From the NCBI RefSeq assembly GCF_020171945.1, contig NZ_JAIVAP010000023.1, positions 1-64,000 of the forward strand: 64,000 bases of DNA, written 5' to 3'. Below, one piece after another: positions 34,418 through 43,538 of this stretch (position 1 is the stretch's first letter; the number at the start of each line of letters is the position of its first letter). Source of the DNA: Bacillus infantis. Its GTDB lineage: Bacteria > Bacillota > Bacilli > Bacillales > Cytobacillaceae. The notes beneath the pieces were generated by a model that saw only the letters and a program-made list of their open reading frames with translations, made no database searches and was not told where the DNA came from. A program made the position numbers and the translations under genes.

Positions 34418-35671
34418 ATGACTATAGGAATCTACGAACTTATAAGTGAAGCACAGTTAAAAAAGTATGCAGAACTGGCTGTACGGGCTGGTGTGAATCT
34501 ACAGAAAAACCAATTATTGATTATTCATAGTGATATACAAAATGCTGCGTTTGCACGTCTGATGCAGACGGCAGCCTACGAGGCAGGTGCTTCGAATGTA
34601 TATATAGATTGGAAAGATGAACAGTCTGCCAAAGAATTTTACTTAAATGCAGCAGACAGTGTCATTGATCACTTTCCTGATTGGCAGGCTGCCCGTTTTA
34701 AGGAGTGGGACGATGCAGGTGCTGCTTACATCCATATTATTTCTGAAAACTTAGATGTCTTTAAAGAGGTTTCTCCAGAAAGGATCAGCCGTTTCCAAAA
34801 AGCTTCTCGTACTAAATTGAGGAATTATTATGCGAAAATAAGATGCCATGAGGTGCGCTGGTGTCTGCTGGCTGTCCCGTACGAGGCATGGGCAACTAAA
34901 GTATTTCCCAGCTTAAGTAAAGAAGAAGCTGTACAATCATTATGGGAATTAATTTTAAAAGGATCCCGGGCAGATGGGGACAATCCAATAAAAGATTGGG
35001 AGAGTCATAATAGAGCGTTTGAAACCCGTAAAAAAATCCTAAACGAGAGCCAGTTTGAAGCCCTGCATTTTACAAATAGCCGTGGGACTGATTTATTAGT
35101 CGGTCTGCCTGAAAATCATCTTTATATTGGTGGGGGCGTCACAGATAAAAATGGAATACCTTTCTTTCCGAACATTCCTACAGAAGAAATATTTACTGCT
35201 CCCCATAAAAATAGGGTGAATGGCAAATTGGCCGGTACGAAGCCTCTTATCTATGGGGGAAGTGTTATCGATGAATTTTATCTGATTTTTAAAGATGGAC
35301 GCATTACCGATTATCATGCCGCAAGGGGACAAGAAGTGTTACAAAATCTCATCGAAACAGACGAAGGTTCACATTATCTGGGCGAAATTGCGTTGGTCTC
35401 TAATAAATCACCTCTTGCCCAGGGGGATACTCTTTTTTACAATACCTTGTTTGATGAAAATACGGCCTGTCATAGTGGAATCGGAAATGCCTCTCCCTCC
35501 AATATTCAAAATGGCATGAACCGATCTGAGGAAGAGCTGAAGGCAGCGGGTCTGAATACTTCACTTTTATCAGTCAATGTGACCTTTGGTTCCGAAGATA
35601 TGAAAGTAGTGGGCATTAAAGAAGGCGGAGCTGAAGTTTTGCTACTGAAGGATGGGGATTTTCAATTCTAA
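34418..35671 (+). CDS. M29-family aminopeptidase (AmpS-like), metal site incomplete
   Basis: Protein of 417 residues similar along its length to the M29 metallo-aminopeptidases, cytoplasmic enzymes with two metal ions. The first glutamate is in PTEEIFTAP, the second in YLGEIALV and a His in DENTACHSG. But the usual HVDFMIG segment, which supplies a His and an Asp ligand, reads S-V-N-V-T-F-G here. Two of five ligands therefore appear changed (H to S, D to N). It may bind fewer metals, have altered activity or be inactive. GGAG precedes the ATG. Confidence 0.8.
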   Translation: MTIGIYELISEAQLKKYAELAVRAGVNLQKNQLLIIHSDIQNAAFARLMQTAAYEAGASNVYIDWKDEQSAKEFYLNAADSVIDHFPDWQAARFKEWDDAGAAYIHIISENLDVFKEVSPERISRFQKASRTKLRNYYAKIRCHEVRWCLLAVPYEAWATKVFPSLSKEEAVQSLWELILKGSRADGDNPIKDWESHNRAFETRKKILNESQFEALHFTNSRGTDLLVGLPENHLYIGGGVTDKNGIPFFPNIPTEEIFTAPHKNRVNGKLAGTKPLIYGGSVIDEFYLIFKDGRITDYHAARGQEVLQNLIETDEGSHYLGEIALVSNKSPLAQGDTLFYNTLFDENTACHSGIGNASPSNIQNGMNRSEEELKAAGLNTSLLSVNVTFGSEDMKVVGIKEGGAEVLLLKDGDFQF

Positions 35672-35853
35672 ACCGTCTATGGCTTTCTGGTAGATTTTAA
35701 TTAGTGTTTATCATTGCAGTAAGGAAAAAGGGCAGCTGGAGGAAACTTTGATTTAAATAGAAAAAAACGCCTTCTTTCATATTTCTTTTTGAAAATTCTA
35801 TAATTTGTTATGATGTAAATAAAGTAAGAGTATACAGAGGGAGTGCTTAAAAA

Positions 35854-36660
35854 ATGGAATACATAACACTTAATAATGGCTTAAAGATGCCTATTATAGG
35901 TACAGGTACAAATACTTATGGAAAAGAAAATAACGATTATAACGGGGCGATAACAAATGAAATTCCTGAACTCTTATCAGCGGTTGAGCTGGGTTATCGT
36001 TCCATAGACGCAGCCATCATGTATCGAAACGAGGAACTTGTCGGAAGAGTTTTAGCAGAAAGCACAGTGCCTCGGGAAGAGTTATTCATTACGACAAAAA
36101 TTCCAGCCAGTGAAGAGTATATCTCTTCAAAGGAAGCGACCCGGGCAGCTATTGATAATAGTCTGAAAAACTTCCAAACTGATTATCTCGACCTGTATCT
36201 TATTCACTTCCCTATCGAAGACAAAGAACAGCTGAAAAACACTTGGGAAGTCTTTGAAGAATATTACGAAGCAGGCAAACTAAAAGCAATCGGTGTTTCA
36301 AACTTCGGAAAAAATCATCTGGATGAATTGAAAGAATTCGCTAAAGTGAAACCGGCTGTTAATCAAATACAAATTAACTTAAAAGAACCTAACAAAGACC
36401 TGCTTGCTGTATTAAAAGACGAAGGCATTACCCCTGTTGCATGGGGCCCAATGAAAGCCGAAGCCCATCAAAAAGAAGCTTTGGATGAAATAGGTAAAGC
36501 CTATAATAAATCTAGTGCGCAAGTATTATTAAAATACCAAATCCAACGCGGTGTAATTGTTATTCCTAAATCTCACAACCGTGAAAATCAAGCATCTAAT
36601 CTAGACCTTTTTGATTTTGAATTATCTGCAGAAGATATAGAAAAGATTGAAAGCCTATAA
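35854..36660 (+). CDS. aldo/keto reductase
   Basis: NADPH-dependent carbonyl reductase of 268 residues, AKR fold. The catalytic tetrad is visible: Asp and Tyr in IDAAIMYRNE, Lys in TTKIP, His in LIHFP. The cofactor-end motif I-P-K-S-H-N-R-E-N is near the C-terminus. The chain ends soon after it, slightly short for the family. GAGGGAG precedes the ATG. A good terminator follows. Substrate unknown. Confidence 0.83.
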   Translation: MEYITLNNGLKMPIIGTGTNTYGKENNDYNGAITNEIPELLSAVELGYRSIDAAIMYRNEELVGRVLAESTVPREELFITTKIPASEEYISSKEATRAAIDNSLKNFQTDYLDLYLIHFPIEDKEQLKNTWEVFEEYYEAGKLKAIGVSNFGKNHLDELKEFAKVKPAVNQIQINLKEPNKDLLAVLKDEGITPVAWGPMKAEAHQKEALDEIGKAYNKSSAQVLLKYQIQRGVIVIPKSHNRENQASNLDLFDFELSAEDIEKIESL

Positions 36661-36673
36661 TTAGTTAGTCTTT

Positions 36674-36707
36674 ATCCTAGTGATATGTATAATATCGCTG
36701 GGATTTT
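36674..36707 (+). terminator. rho-independent terminator after the aldo/keto reductase
   Basis: ATCCTAGTGATAT pairs with ATATCGCTGGGAT (G-T pairs included) around a short loop, followed by TTTT. Confidence 0.78.
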
Positions 36708-36773
36708 GATTTTTTCAGAGCAATGAGGTTGGAGCAGCACTGTTTAATTTGAGCCAGCTAAGGGGGTAATTAG

Positions 36774-37157
36774 ATGAAAAAGGCTGTATTTATACTTGGT
36801 ATAGCAATAGTTATTATAGCTGTGTTCATCTTCGTAAATAAATTATACTATCCCTCTCTTCCGATAAAGAATTTATCAGCAAAAGAAGCAATTGAAAAAC
36901 TAAAAGAATCTGAAAGTAAAGTAGCAGAACTTGCAGTAGAAGGTGATTCTATTTGGTATATCACAAGTAGTGAGAACACAGGTATATCGATTGCTGATGA
37001 AAATATAAAACAAATGATTAGTTCAAACGGATGGGAATTTAAAGAAAAAGATGGTGCTGGTCTGTTCTTTGAAAAAGACGGAAAGAGATTAATAGCTACC
37101 ACCCAAATGTGGAATGGGAACTATGTTCTCGTTAAAATCCCGGCTGATTTTAAATAA
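36774..37157 (+). CDS. membrane-anchored protein of unknown function
   Basis: A 127-residue product with an N-terminal signal anchor (residues 4-22) and a small extracytoplasmic domain. The domain pattern S-A-K-E-A-I-E-K-L...W-Y-I-T...I-K-Q-M-I-S-S-N-G-W-E-F-K-E-K-D-G-A-G is seen in short Bacillus exported proteins I cannot name. GGGGG precedes the ATG by eight bases. Confidence 0.6.
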   Translation: MKKAVFILGIAIVIIAVFIFVNKLYYPSLPIKNLSAKEAIEKLKESESKVAELAVEGDSIWYITSSENTGISIADENIKQMISSNGWEFKEKDGAGLFFEKDGKRLIATTQMWNGNYVLVKIPADFK

Positions 37158-37251
37158 TCTAAAATGGCACGTACCGTACGGAGCAGGGGAAAAGCCGGAG
37201 ATAACTTCAAACGCTTACGTACTGAATAATAAACAAAAGGCAGTGTTTAAA

Positions 37252-37674
37252 GTGGAATGTTCCGGTTGTAATTTAGCAAATAAAAAGGAACCAGTTAATG
37301 TAGTTTGGGAGGATGACCATGTTTGCTGCTTCTTGGACCATGCCCCATTTAACGAAGGGCATATCTTAATTTTACCTAAAAAACATGTAAGGTATTTTGA
37401 TGAACTTGATGAAAGTACTGCCACTTCCATAATGAAGGCTGCAGGGCTTCTTTCAAAGGTAATTAAGGAATTGTTTAATCCAGATGGTATTACCGTTTGT
37501 CAAAATGGGGGCAGTTTTGATGAGCTAACTCACTTTCATATGCACGTTGTTCCGAGATATGAAGGACAAAACTTCGCAAGCTTTTATTCCGAAGAAACTG
37601 AAGAAGTTGCAGTAGATGAAGTCGGTTTATCTAAGACCAGAAGAATAATAATCAATTCGATAAACAGTATATAA
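37252..37674 (+). CDS. HIT-family hydrolase
   Basis: Histidine-triad nucleotide hydrolase of 140 residues. It has C-x-x-C near the N-terminus, F-N-E-G-H-I-L-I-L-P-K-K-H, N-G-G, and the catalytic HFHMHVVPR. The open frame runs back to 37114, but family members start at the C-x-x-C region, and the GTG at 37252 lies eleven bases after AAAAGG, so that start is used. The 50 bases upstream resemble the junction element (TTACGT...AAAGGCAGTGTTTAAAG). Confidence 0.75.
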   Translation: MECSGCNLANKKEPVNVVWEDDHVCCFLDHAPFNEGHILILPKKHVRYFDELDESTATSIMKAAGLLSKVIKELFNPDGITVCQNGGSFDELTHFHMHVVPRYEGQNFASFYSEETEEVAVDEVGLSKTRRIIINSINSI

Positions 37675-37700
37675 AAAAGGAAAGTTTATTTTGCTAATAG

Positions 37701-37740
37701 TGCTTATGTTCTAGATCAGCTGCCAAACCAGGCGGCTTTT
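37701..37740 (+). repeat. junction-element left half with terminator hairpin
   Basis: TGCTTATGTTCTAGATC, then AGCTGCC-AAACCA-GGCGGCT and TTTT. Identical in most positions to 61717-61760. The remainder of this ~285-base gap (37741-37959) shows no gene. Confidence 0.75.
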
Positions 37741-37959
37741 CTTATGCAATAAATAGTCGTTTTATAATTTAGAATCTTCAACTTCTCTTAACCTTTAATC
37801 ACATACAGAGGAACACATATAGAATTAAAAATTTTACCAACAGCTAAATACTGCACACTAAATTTAGAAAAGTTATTTTATTTTTTTTATATAGACCGTC
37901 ACAAACCTGTCTGCTTTTGTCGAAAGATATGTCGAAAACAGATCAGGAGGCAGCAGACT

Positions 37960-39255
37960 ATGAAAAATAAGAAATCATTATTAAGCGGTGTCGCAGCATC
38001 AGCACTTCTACTTTCTTCATTGGGGACAAGCGCTGTATATGCGAATGAGAGTGCAGCTGAACAGAATGCAGATACGGAAGAAGCAGTTGAAGTTGATGTA
38101 AACGATGAAACGACAGCTGCAGAAGAAAATTCAGCTGATACTGAAGCTGCAGTCGAGGAAGAAGTAACTGAAGAAGAAGCAGATGATAATGGAACAACAG
38201 CGGACGAGGATCAAGAGCAAGAAGAGGCACCGGCTTTAGTTCCTGGAGATTTCTTCTACTTTGTAAAGACTATGATGGAAAAAGTAAGGCTTGCTGTCAC
38301 AATGGATGATTACAAGGAAGCACGCCTTTTAGCTGACTTTGCAGCAGAGCGTATTGCTGAAGCAAATACATTGCTTGCAGAGGGAAAAACGGATGAGGCG
38401 ACAGCACTTTTAGAAGAGGCAATTGCTACTCAACAGGAAGCTGCTGAGAGTTTAACAGATTCAGAAGACAGTGCCGGTAATGATACAGAAGTGGCAGAGG
38501 AGGCTGCTGAGGAAACGGAAGCAGATGAAGTTCAGCCAGCTGAAGACACTGAAGCGGTAACAGAAGCAACGGAAGGCGAAGAAGCTGCAGGGGCAGAAGA
38601 TGAAGTAGAATTAAAGCTTGCTCAAAACATCGATGCACTAGCCGCCGCATTGTCACATGTTAAAAATCCTACCGCTCAATTGGCATTAATGAAGAATATT
38701 CAAAAGTCTTTTGCGAAATTAGACAAAAAACTTGCAAAGCTTGAAGCAAAAGCAGAAAAATTCAAGGTCGAAACAACTGATGATGATAAAGCCGTTGAGG
38801 AAGAAGCTGCAGCAGATACTGAAACTGCGGCAACAGAGGCAACCCCAGAAGCAACAAAGGAAAAGGCTGTTGAGGATGCCGTAACAGAAGAAACAGCAAC
38901 GGATGAACAAGCTGAAACCGAAGCTGCGGAAGAAACTAAAAAATCAGCTGCTGTTGCCCCCGGATTAGCCAAGAAAGAGGAAGCAAAGGCTAAAGCAGCT
39001 GAAAAGCGTGCTGAAGGCCAGGCAACTGCTGCTGTTAAAAAGCAAGAAGCTCAAGAGAAGAAAACTGATAAACAACAGCAAGTCCAAGAAAAGAAAGCTG
39101 ATAAGCAGCAGCAAGTCCAAGAAAAGAAAGCAGATAAACAACAGCAGGTTCAAGAAAAGAAAGCTGTTAACCAGCAGCAAGCAAACGAAAAGAAACAAAA
39201 TGGCCAAAACAAAGGCGCGGAGAATAATAAAGACCGCGGTAAAGGAAAAGAATAA
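37960..39255 (+). CDS. secreted DUF5667 protein with acidic and basic low-complexity arms
   Basis: Exported protein of 431 residues. The signal peptide ends near A-Y-A-N. An acidic Glu/Ala/Thr-rich arm leads to a DUF5667 core near residues 90-170 (P-G-D-F-F-Y-F-V-K-T-M-M-E-K-V-R-L-A). A second acidic stretch and coiled-coil helix follow. The C-terminal ~90 residues are Lys/Gln-rich with four 11-residue repeats (D-K-Q-Q-Q-V-Q-E-K-K-A). AGGAGG precedes the ATG. Probably cell-wall associated; function unknown. Confidence 0.75.
   Translation: MKNKKSLLSGVAASALLLSSLGTSAVYANESAAEQNADTEEAVEVDVNDETTAAEENSADTEAAVEEEVTEEEADDNGTTADEDQEQEEAPALVPGDFFYFVKTMMEKVRLAVTMDDYKEARLLADFAAERIAEANTLLAEGKTDEATALLEEAIATQQEAAESLTDSEDSAGNDTEVAEEAAEETEADEVQPAEDTEAVTEATEGEEAAGAEDEVELKLAQNIDALAAALSHVKNPTAQLALMKNIQKSFAKLDKKLAKLEAKAEKFKVETTDDDKAVEEEAAADTETAATEATPEATKEKAVEDAVTEETATDEQAETEAAEETKKSAAVAPGLAKKEEAKAKAAEKRAEGQATAAVKKQEAQEKKTDKQQQVQEKKADKQQQVQEKKADKQQQVQEKKAVNQQQANEKKQNGQNKGAENNKDRGKGKE
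39067..39198 (+). repeat. four 33-bp tandem repeats inside the DUF5667 gene
   Basis: Units start at 39067, 39100, 39133 and 39166 with an exact 33-bp period, each coding an 11-residue Lys/Gln-rich repeat. In frame, so copy number could vary without breaking the gene. Confidence 0.85.
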
Positions 39256-39265
39256 TATTTTTCAT

Positions 39266-39298
39266 AAACCTAGTACTTTGAGTGCTGGGTTTATTTTT
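39266..39298 (+). terminator. terminator after the DUF5667 gene
   Basis: AAACCTAGTACT pairs with AGTGCTGGGTTT across TTG, followed by a T-rich tract. Confidence 0.8.
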
Positions 39299-39427
39299 CT
39301 GCCTGCATGTCTTGGTTGCAGATCTTAAGCTTGATCTGGAATTGAATGGAAGCAGTTGATATAAGAGCCTTATATCAAATTAATTTAAACATCTTTACCC
39401 TTTGGAGCCTTCAATTAAACAAGCAGC

Positions 39428-39462
39428 AAAAAACGCTCGGACGTAAGCCCAAGCGTTTTTTT
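39428..39462. terminator. bidirectional terminator between convergent genes
   Basis: AAAACGCT..GG and CC..AGCGTTTT form a stem with A-run on the left and T-run on the right, serving the minus-strand kinase operon and the DUF5667 side. Nothing else is seen in the ~300-base gap 39256-39561. Confidence 0.75.
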
Positions 39463-39561
39463 GTCTGTTTTTTTCTGGCTCAATATAATCTATGTTTCTA
39501 GGAAGTTATTTCTTTCGTTTCTTACACTTTCCCTCATGCAAGCTAATTCCCGGCATTGTGG

Positions 39562-41337
39562 CTATGCCAAACCTTCTAACCTTCCTGCACGCTCCGCCTC
39601 TTTCTCCAAAGGAAACTCAAGCCGGAAAACAGTCCCCCGATGTTTGACAGAAGAGACAAGAATGCTGCCGCCATGCAGTTCGGCGATGGCGCGGGCGATG
39701 CTCATGCCGAGGCCGGCGCCTTCTGTCTGCTCGTCTGTGCTTGTACCGCGGAAGTAGCGGTCAAAGAGGTGCCGGACTGTTTCTTCGTCCATTCCCGCAC
39801 CATTGTCAGAAATGGTGACAATGGCGGATTGGTCCTGTCTGCTGACTGAGGCGGTAATGCTTGTGCCCTTTGGATTGTGCTTGATGCAGTTGTAGATAAG
39901 GTTATCGAGCATCCGCTCAAACCACCGTATATCTGCTTGGATAAAAAGATCTGTATTTGCCCCTTCAAAGTTAAAGGGAACATCGTCAAGGGTGCGGTCG
40001 TTTACAAATTTCAGCATGATGCCGCGCACAAGTTCGTTCAGGTCGGCCGGCTTCAGCTGATGGGGGAGCGACTGGTTTTTGAGCTGGAAGGCCAGGGAGA
40101 AGTCCTCGATCAGGGCTGTCATATAATCTCCTTTTTCCCTGATCATCCTGCCCATGTCCAGAAGCTCTGCTTCGGTCCAGCGGTACTGCCCGCTTTCAAG
40201 CAAATGGGCATAGCCCTGGATAGTGGAAAGGGGTGTCCTTAGATCGTGGGATATGCCGGTCATCCACTCTTCACGCGTTTTGTCCAGCCGGTCTCTTTCC
40301 TTGTCCGATGCAGAAAGCTTTTCGGCCATTTCGTAAAAAGCCCCGATTACTTCTTTATAAAGCTTGTATCTCAGGCGCACCTTCCCATTTTTCCGGAAGA
40401 CTTTTTTGCGTTCTTTTTCTGTCAGCACTTCCTCGTAATTTCCGTAGCCCATCCTTTCCAGCCAGCCGGTGAAGAGAAGGAGGGGCTGGCCGTACCGGAA
40501 GCCATGCCAGAAGGAAATGCCTATGGTCAAGGCAAGCAGTACAGCTGCGAGGATAACAATGACCCTCATTACTTCAGTAAGAAACGCAAAGCCTTCAGGC
40601 TCTGCCTCTTGCCTGGGGGTATGCATAATCCAAGTGAAACCCGATTCCGGATCATTGAAGATCGTTGTATGGGTTTCGAATTTTCCCGGTGATTTTGTCC
40701 TGACAAGTACATCGAGAGGCTTGTAGTCTTGTTTCATTATTTCAGAACCGGCGGATTGGACAACTTTCCCATCCTGGTTTACCACATGGATGGAGCCTTC
40801 CATTGGCTCTAATTCCCTTTCCAGCTTCTTCAGGTTTTCATCAGAGAGCCTGCCGCTGCTTGAATACTGTGAGAACCAGTGCTGGAGGCTTTCCAGCTCA
40901 TTGTTTTCATAGCCGAGCATATAAAAATACGGGTCCTTAAAGGTTGTGTCGACCTCGGAATAAACATAGAAGCCTTCATATTGATTCGTTTTTTCAATCT
41001 GGAGGATCTCGCTGACGGAGTATGAGTCAGGCAGGAGTTCAGGCGTATTTTCTGACCCGATGACCTCCCCATCCATATCAACAACCTGCACCCAGAGATT
41101 CCGTTCCTCGAGCTGATGTTTCCAGGCATCACTGATGGTGGCCTTGTTATCCTCAATCAGCGTATCGATCGTAATGCCTTCCAGGGCACCAGCGGGCCAA
41201 TTTTGCTTCATTTCTTCTCTGTTTAAATGCATCAGCAGCACAAATAGAAGCACCAGAGAAAAAATCGCGACAAACACCATGATGGAAATGAACTGAAGAG
41301 AGAAGTGAAGGGCCAGCCTCCGCCTGAGCGACTTCAT
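39562..41337 (-). CDS. sensor histidine kinase with large extracytoplasmic domain
   Basis: Membrane histidine kinase of 591 residues. TM1 is near residues 15-38, followed by a ~215-residue extracellular sensor region, TM2 near 255-280, a HAMP-like linker and the kinase core. The phospho-acceptor His is in ISHDLRTPLS. N-box L-D-N-L-I-Y-N, D-N-G-A-G-M and G-A-G-L-G-M form the ATPase. The start overlaps the regulator stop by four bases. Signal unknown. Confidence 0.85.
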   Translation of the reverse strand: MKSLRRRLALHFSLQFISIMVFVAIFSLVLLFVLLMHLNREEMKQNWPAGALEGITIDTLIEDNKATISDAWKHQLEERNLWVQVVDMDGEVIGSENTPELLPDSYSVSEILQIEKTNQYEGFYVYSEVDTTFKDPYFYMLGYENNELESLQHWFSQYSSSGRLSDENLKKLERELEPMEGSIHVVNQDGKVVQSAGSEIMKQDYKPLDVLVRTKSPGKFETHTTIFNDPESGFTWIMHTPRQEAEPEGFAFLTEVMRVIVILAAVLLALTIGISFWHGFRYGQPLLLFTGWLERMGYGNYEEVLTEKERKKVFRKNGKVRLRYKLYKEVIGAFYEMAEKLSASDKERDRLDKTREEWMTGISHDLRTPLSTIQGYAHLLESGQYRWTEAELLDMGRMIREKGDYMTALIEDFSLAFQLKNQSLPHQLKPADLNELVRGIMLKFVNDRTLDDVPFNFEGANTDLFIQADIRWFERMLDNLIYNCIKHNPKGTSITASVSRQDQSAIVTISDNGAGMDEETVRHLFDRYFRGTSTDEQTEGAGLGMSIARAIAELHGGSILVSSVKHRGTVFRLEFPLEKEAERAGRLEGLA

Positions 41338-42044
41338 CCCTTTTTCCCCTTGACCAGCTTGTAGCCCAGTCCGCGCACGGTTACGAGCAGTTCCGGGTGG
41401 CTCGGGTCTTTCTCGATTCTTTCCCGGATCCTTCGGATATGTACAGTAACGGTATTATCATCCACAAAGCTGTCAAAGCCCCATACGGCTTCAAGCATCT
41501 GCGTTTTTGAGATGACGGTGTTCGGATGCTGGCACAAATACTGCAGCAGGAGAAATACCTGGGCAGGCGTCTGTACGGCCTTTCCCTCGACAATCAGGTC
41601 CCCTGCCTCTTCGTCCAGGATAAATCGCCCGAAATCATGCTTTCTGCCAGTCTCTTTTATGGCAGGGGAAGCAGCCTGGTTCCGCCGGAGCCTTGCCTTG
41701 ATCCTCGCCGCGATTTCCAATGGGTTGAAGGGCTTGGTAATATAATCGTCCCCGCCGATCGCAAATCCTGTCAGCACATCAAGATCAGAGACGCGTGCTG
41801 TTAAAAAGAGAATATAAGCATTGGAGATTTCCCTGATTTTCGGGCAGATATCGAAGCCGCTTTGTCCAGGGAGCATAACATCAAGCACCACAATATCAAT
41901 GGGGTGACGGGAAACGCACTCAAGCGCCTCTTCTGCTGTGTAAGCTGTATGTATAGAAGTGAATCCTTCTTTTCTTAGAACGGTTTCCATTAATTTCACG
42001 ATTGATTTCTCATCATCCACTAATAAGATTTCTGCATTTTCCAC
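41334..42044 (-). CDS. OmpR/PhoB-family response regulator
   Basis: DNA-binding response regulator of 236 residues. The receiver has Asp10-Asp11, phospho-acceptor Asp55 in VVLDVMLPG and Lys in ITKPF. The C-terminal winged helix ends with T-V-R-G-L-G-Y-K-L. The GTG start follows GAGGTGG. First gene of the minus-strand operon with the kinase. Two palindromes lie about 55 bases upstream and may be its target. Confidence 0.85.
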   Translation of the reverse strand: MENAEILLVDDEKSIVKLMETVLRKEGFTSIHTAYTAEEALECVSRHPIDIVVLDVMLPGQSGFDICPKIREISNAYILFLTARVSDLDVLTGFAIGGDDYITKPFNPLEIAARIKARLRRNQAASPAIKETGRKHDFGRFILDEEAGDLIVEGKAVQTPAQVFLLLQYLCQHPNTVISKTQMLEAVWGFDSFVDDNTVTVHIRRIRERIEKDPSHPELLVTVRGLGYKLVKGKKG

Positions 42045-42097
42045 TTTTGCCCACCTCGGTCACTATCGTAGCACATAAACCTTACGAGCATATTAAC

Positions 42098-42129
42098 AAC
42101 TTTCCAGAAAGTTTATCAGAAAGTAAACT
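42098..42129. promoter_or_regulatory. overlapping palindromes between divergent genes
   Basis: AACTTTCCAGAAAGTT (42098-42113, 7-bp arms) and AGTTTA..TAAACT (42110-42129) lie between the response-regulator gene and the DUF418 gene. A plausible operator for either direction; inference only. Confidence 0.4.
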
Positions 42130-42219
42130 TCTGTTTCTCCCAGGGAAATAGAGGCGGACTATACTGGAGATAGAATATAAGCTTCCTATTGAAGGAAAGC
42201 AGATTAAAGGAGTATGAAA

Positions 42220-43425
42220 ATGGACGGAGCAAATAAGAGGATACACGTAATCGATGGGATGAGGGGCTTCAGCCTGTTGGGCATCCTGGCTGCCAATATG
42301 CTGATTTTTCAATACGGGATGTTTGGGAAGGATGAGATGGGGGCATTTTCACCTTCTGGGCTGGATCATTTCCTGCATGAAACTTTAAAGATTTTTGTTG
42401 AGAGCAGCTTCATGCCGATCTTCACTTTTTTATTCGGCTATTCATTGATCAAGCTGAAAGAGGGGCTTGAAGATAAAGGTTTGAAATACAGGAGGCATCT
42501 GATGCGGAGGTTTTTCCTGCTCCTCGTGCTGGGCGGCTTGCACGGCGGTCTACTATGGGAGGGCGACATCCTTTTCTCTTATGGAATCATGGGCTTCTTT
42601 CTGCTGCTCTTCCTGAACCGGAAAAAGAAAACCCTCCTTGTATGGGGAATGGTGCTGCTGATTCTTGCTTCCTTTATGGGCTATGGCATGGACTCTGCCG
42701 TCCCGGCCGATGAGGCAAAAAGGATGGATGAGTATGTGGCAGACACTAATAAAATATATGGCACAGGAACCTACAGCGAAATATCCAATCATCGCAATAA
42801 TGCCGATCCGTTCGGGATGCCGGACTCCTTTTACCTGTTCATGATGCTTGCCATGCCGTTCATAACAGCGCCCCTGTTTCTGTTTGGCATGTATGCCGCC
42901 AAGCGCCGCTCTTTCCATGAAATCGGCCGCAATAAGAGCAGATATCTGCTTTGGGGAGGCATCCTCACCGGAGCGGGAATCCTGCTGAAAGCCTCGCCGC
43001 TCATGGTGGCGGAATCTGGCTGGACCGGTGTTCTGTATATGTTTGGAGGGAATATTTTATCACTCGGCTATATCTTCCTTTTTGCCTGGCTGTACGCAGT
43101 TAAGGGAAGCGCCGTTTTGTTCAGGGCTTTTGAAAGTGTAGGCAGGCTGTCGCTGAGCAATTATCTATTGCAGTCTGTTATCTGCACCACTGTTTTTTAT
43201 GGCTATGGCCTGGGATTGTTCGGCAAGCTGGGCGTACTGGCAGGCATCCTGCTGACCGTGGCGATCTACAGCGTCCAGCTTGCCGGAAGCTATTTCTATC
43301 TGAAGCTGTTCCGAACGGGCCCGTTTGAAAAAATCATGCGGATGTGGACCTATTTCTCTTTATCAGGGAGACCTAAGAAGAAGAAGGCTAAAGAAGAGAG
43401 AGATCTGCTGGCTAATGCCCAATAG
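42220..43425 (+). CDS. DUF418 membrane protein (YeiB-like)
   Basis: Integral membrane protein of 401 residues with about ten hydrophobic segments. The N-terminal R-I-H-V-I-D-G-M-R-G-F-S-L-L-G-I-L-A-A-N is the family hallmark. The C-terminal domain is DUF418, with a basic cytoplasmic tail. GGAG lies seven bases before the ATG at 42220; the ATG at 42214 is too close to it. Divergent from the two-component operon. Function unknown, possibly acyl transfer or transport. Confidence 0.8.
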   Translation: MDGANKRIHVIDGMRGFSLLGILAANMLIFQYGMFGKDEMGAFSPSGLDHFLHETLKIFVESSFMPIFTFLFGYSLIKLKEGLEDKGLKYRRHLMRRFFLLLVLGGLHGGLLWEGDILFSYGIMGFFLLLFLNRKKKTLLVWGMVLLILASFMGYGMDSAVPADEAKRMDEYVADTNKIYGTGTYSEISNHRNNADPFGMPDSFYLFMMLAMPFITAPLFLFGMYAAKRRSFHEIGRNKSRYLLWGGILTGAGILLKASPLMVAESGWTGVLYMFGGNILSLGYIFLFAWLYAVKGSAVLFRAFESVGRLSLSNYLLQSVICTTVFYGYGLGLFGKLGVLAGILLTVAIYSVQLAGSYFYLKLFRTGPFEKIMRMWTYFSLSGRPKKKKAKEERDLLANAQ

Positions 43426-43427
43426 TG

Positions 43428-43462
43428 AAAAGCCCTGGGAGGCAATCCTTCCAGGGCTTTTT
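43428..43462 (+). terminator. terminator after the DUF418 gene
   Basis: AAAAGCCCTGG and CCAGGGCTTTTT form a strong stem around a twelve-base loop. Confidence 0.85.
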
Positions 43463-43538
43463 GCCATGCAGGATTTTCCTGCATGTGGGAGAATAACTCT
43501 AAGGACTGCAATTTAACAACAAGCAGAGGAGAGATCAT

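Noticed and set aside
38426-39207. Minus-strand open frames opposite the DUF5667 gene
   Set aside because: They are mirror frames of Glu/Ala/Lys-rich codons (Leu/Phe/Ser-rich reading) without ribosome binding sites.
39562-41337. Plus-strand frames inside the histidine kinase gene
   Set aside because: The minus-strand kinase reads end to end with all motifs; the plus-strand frames are shadows.
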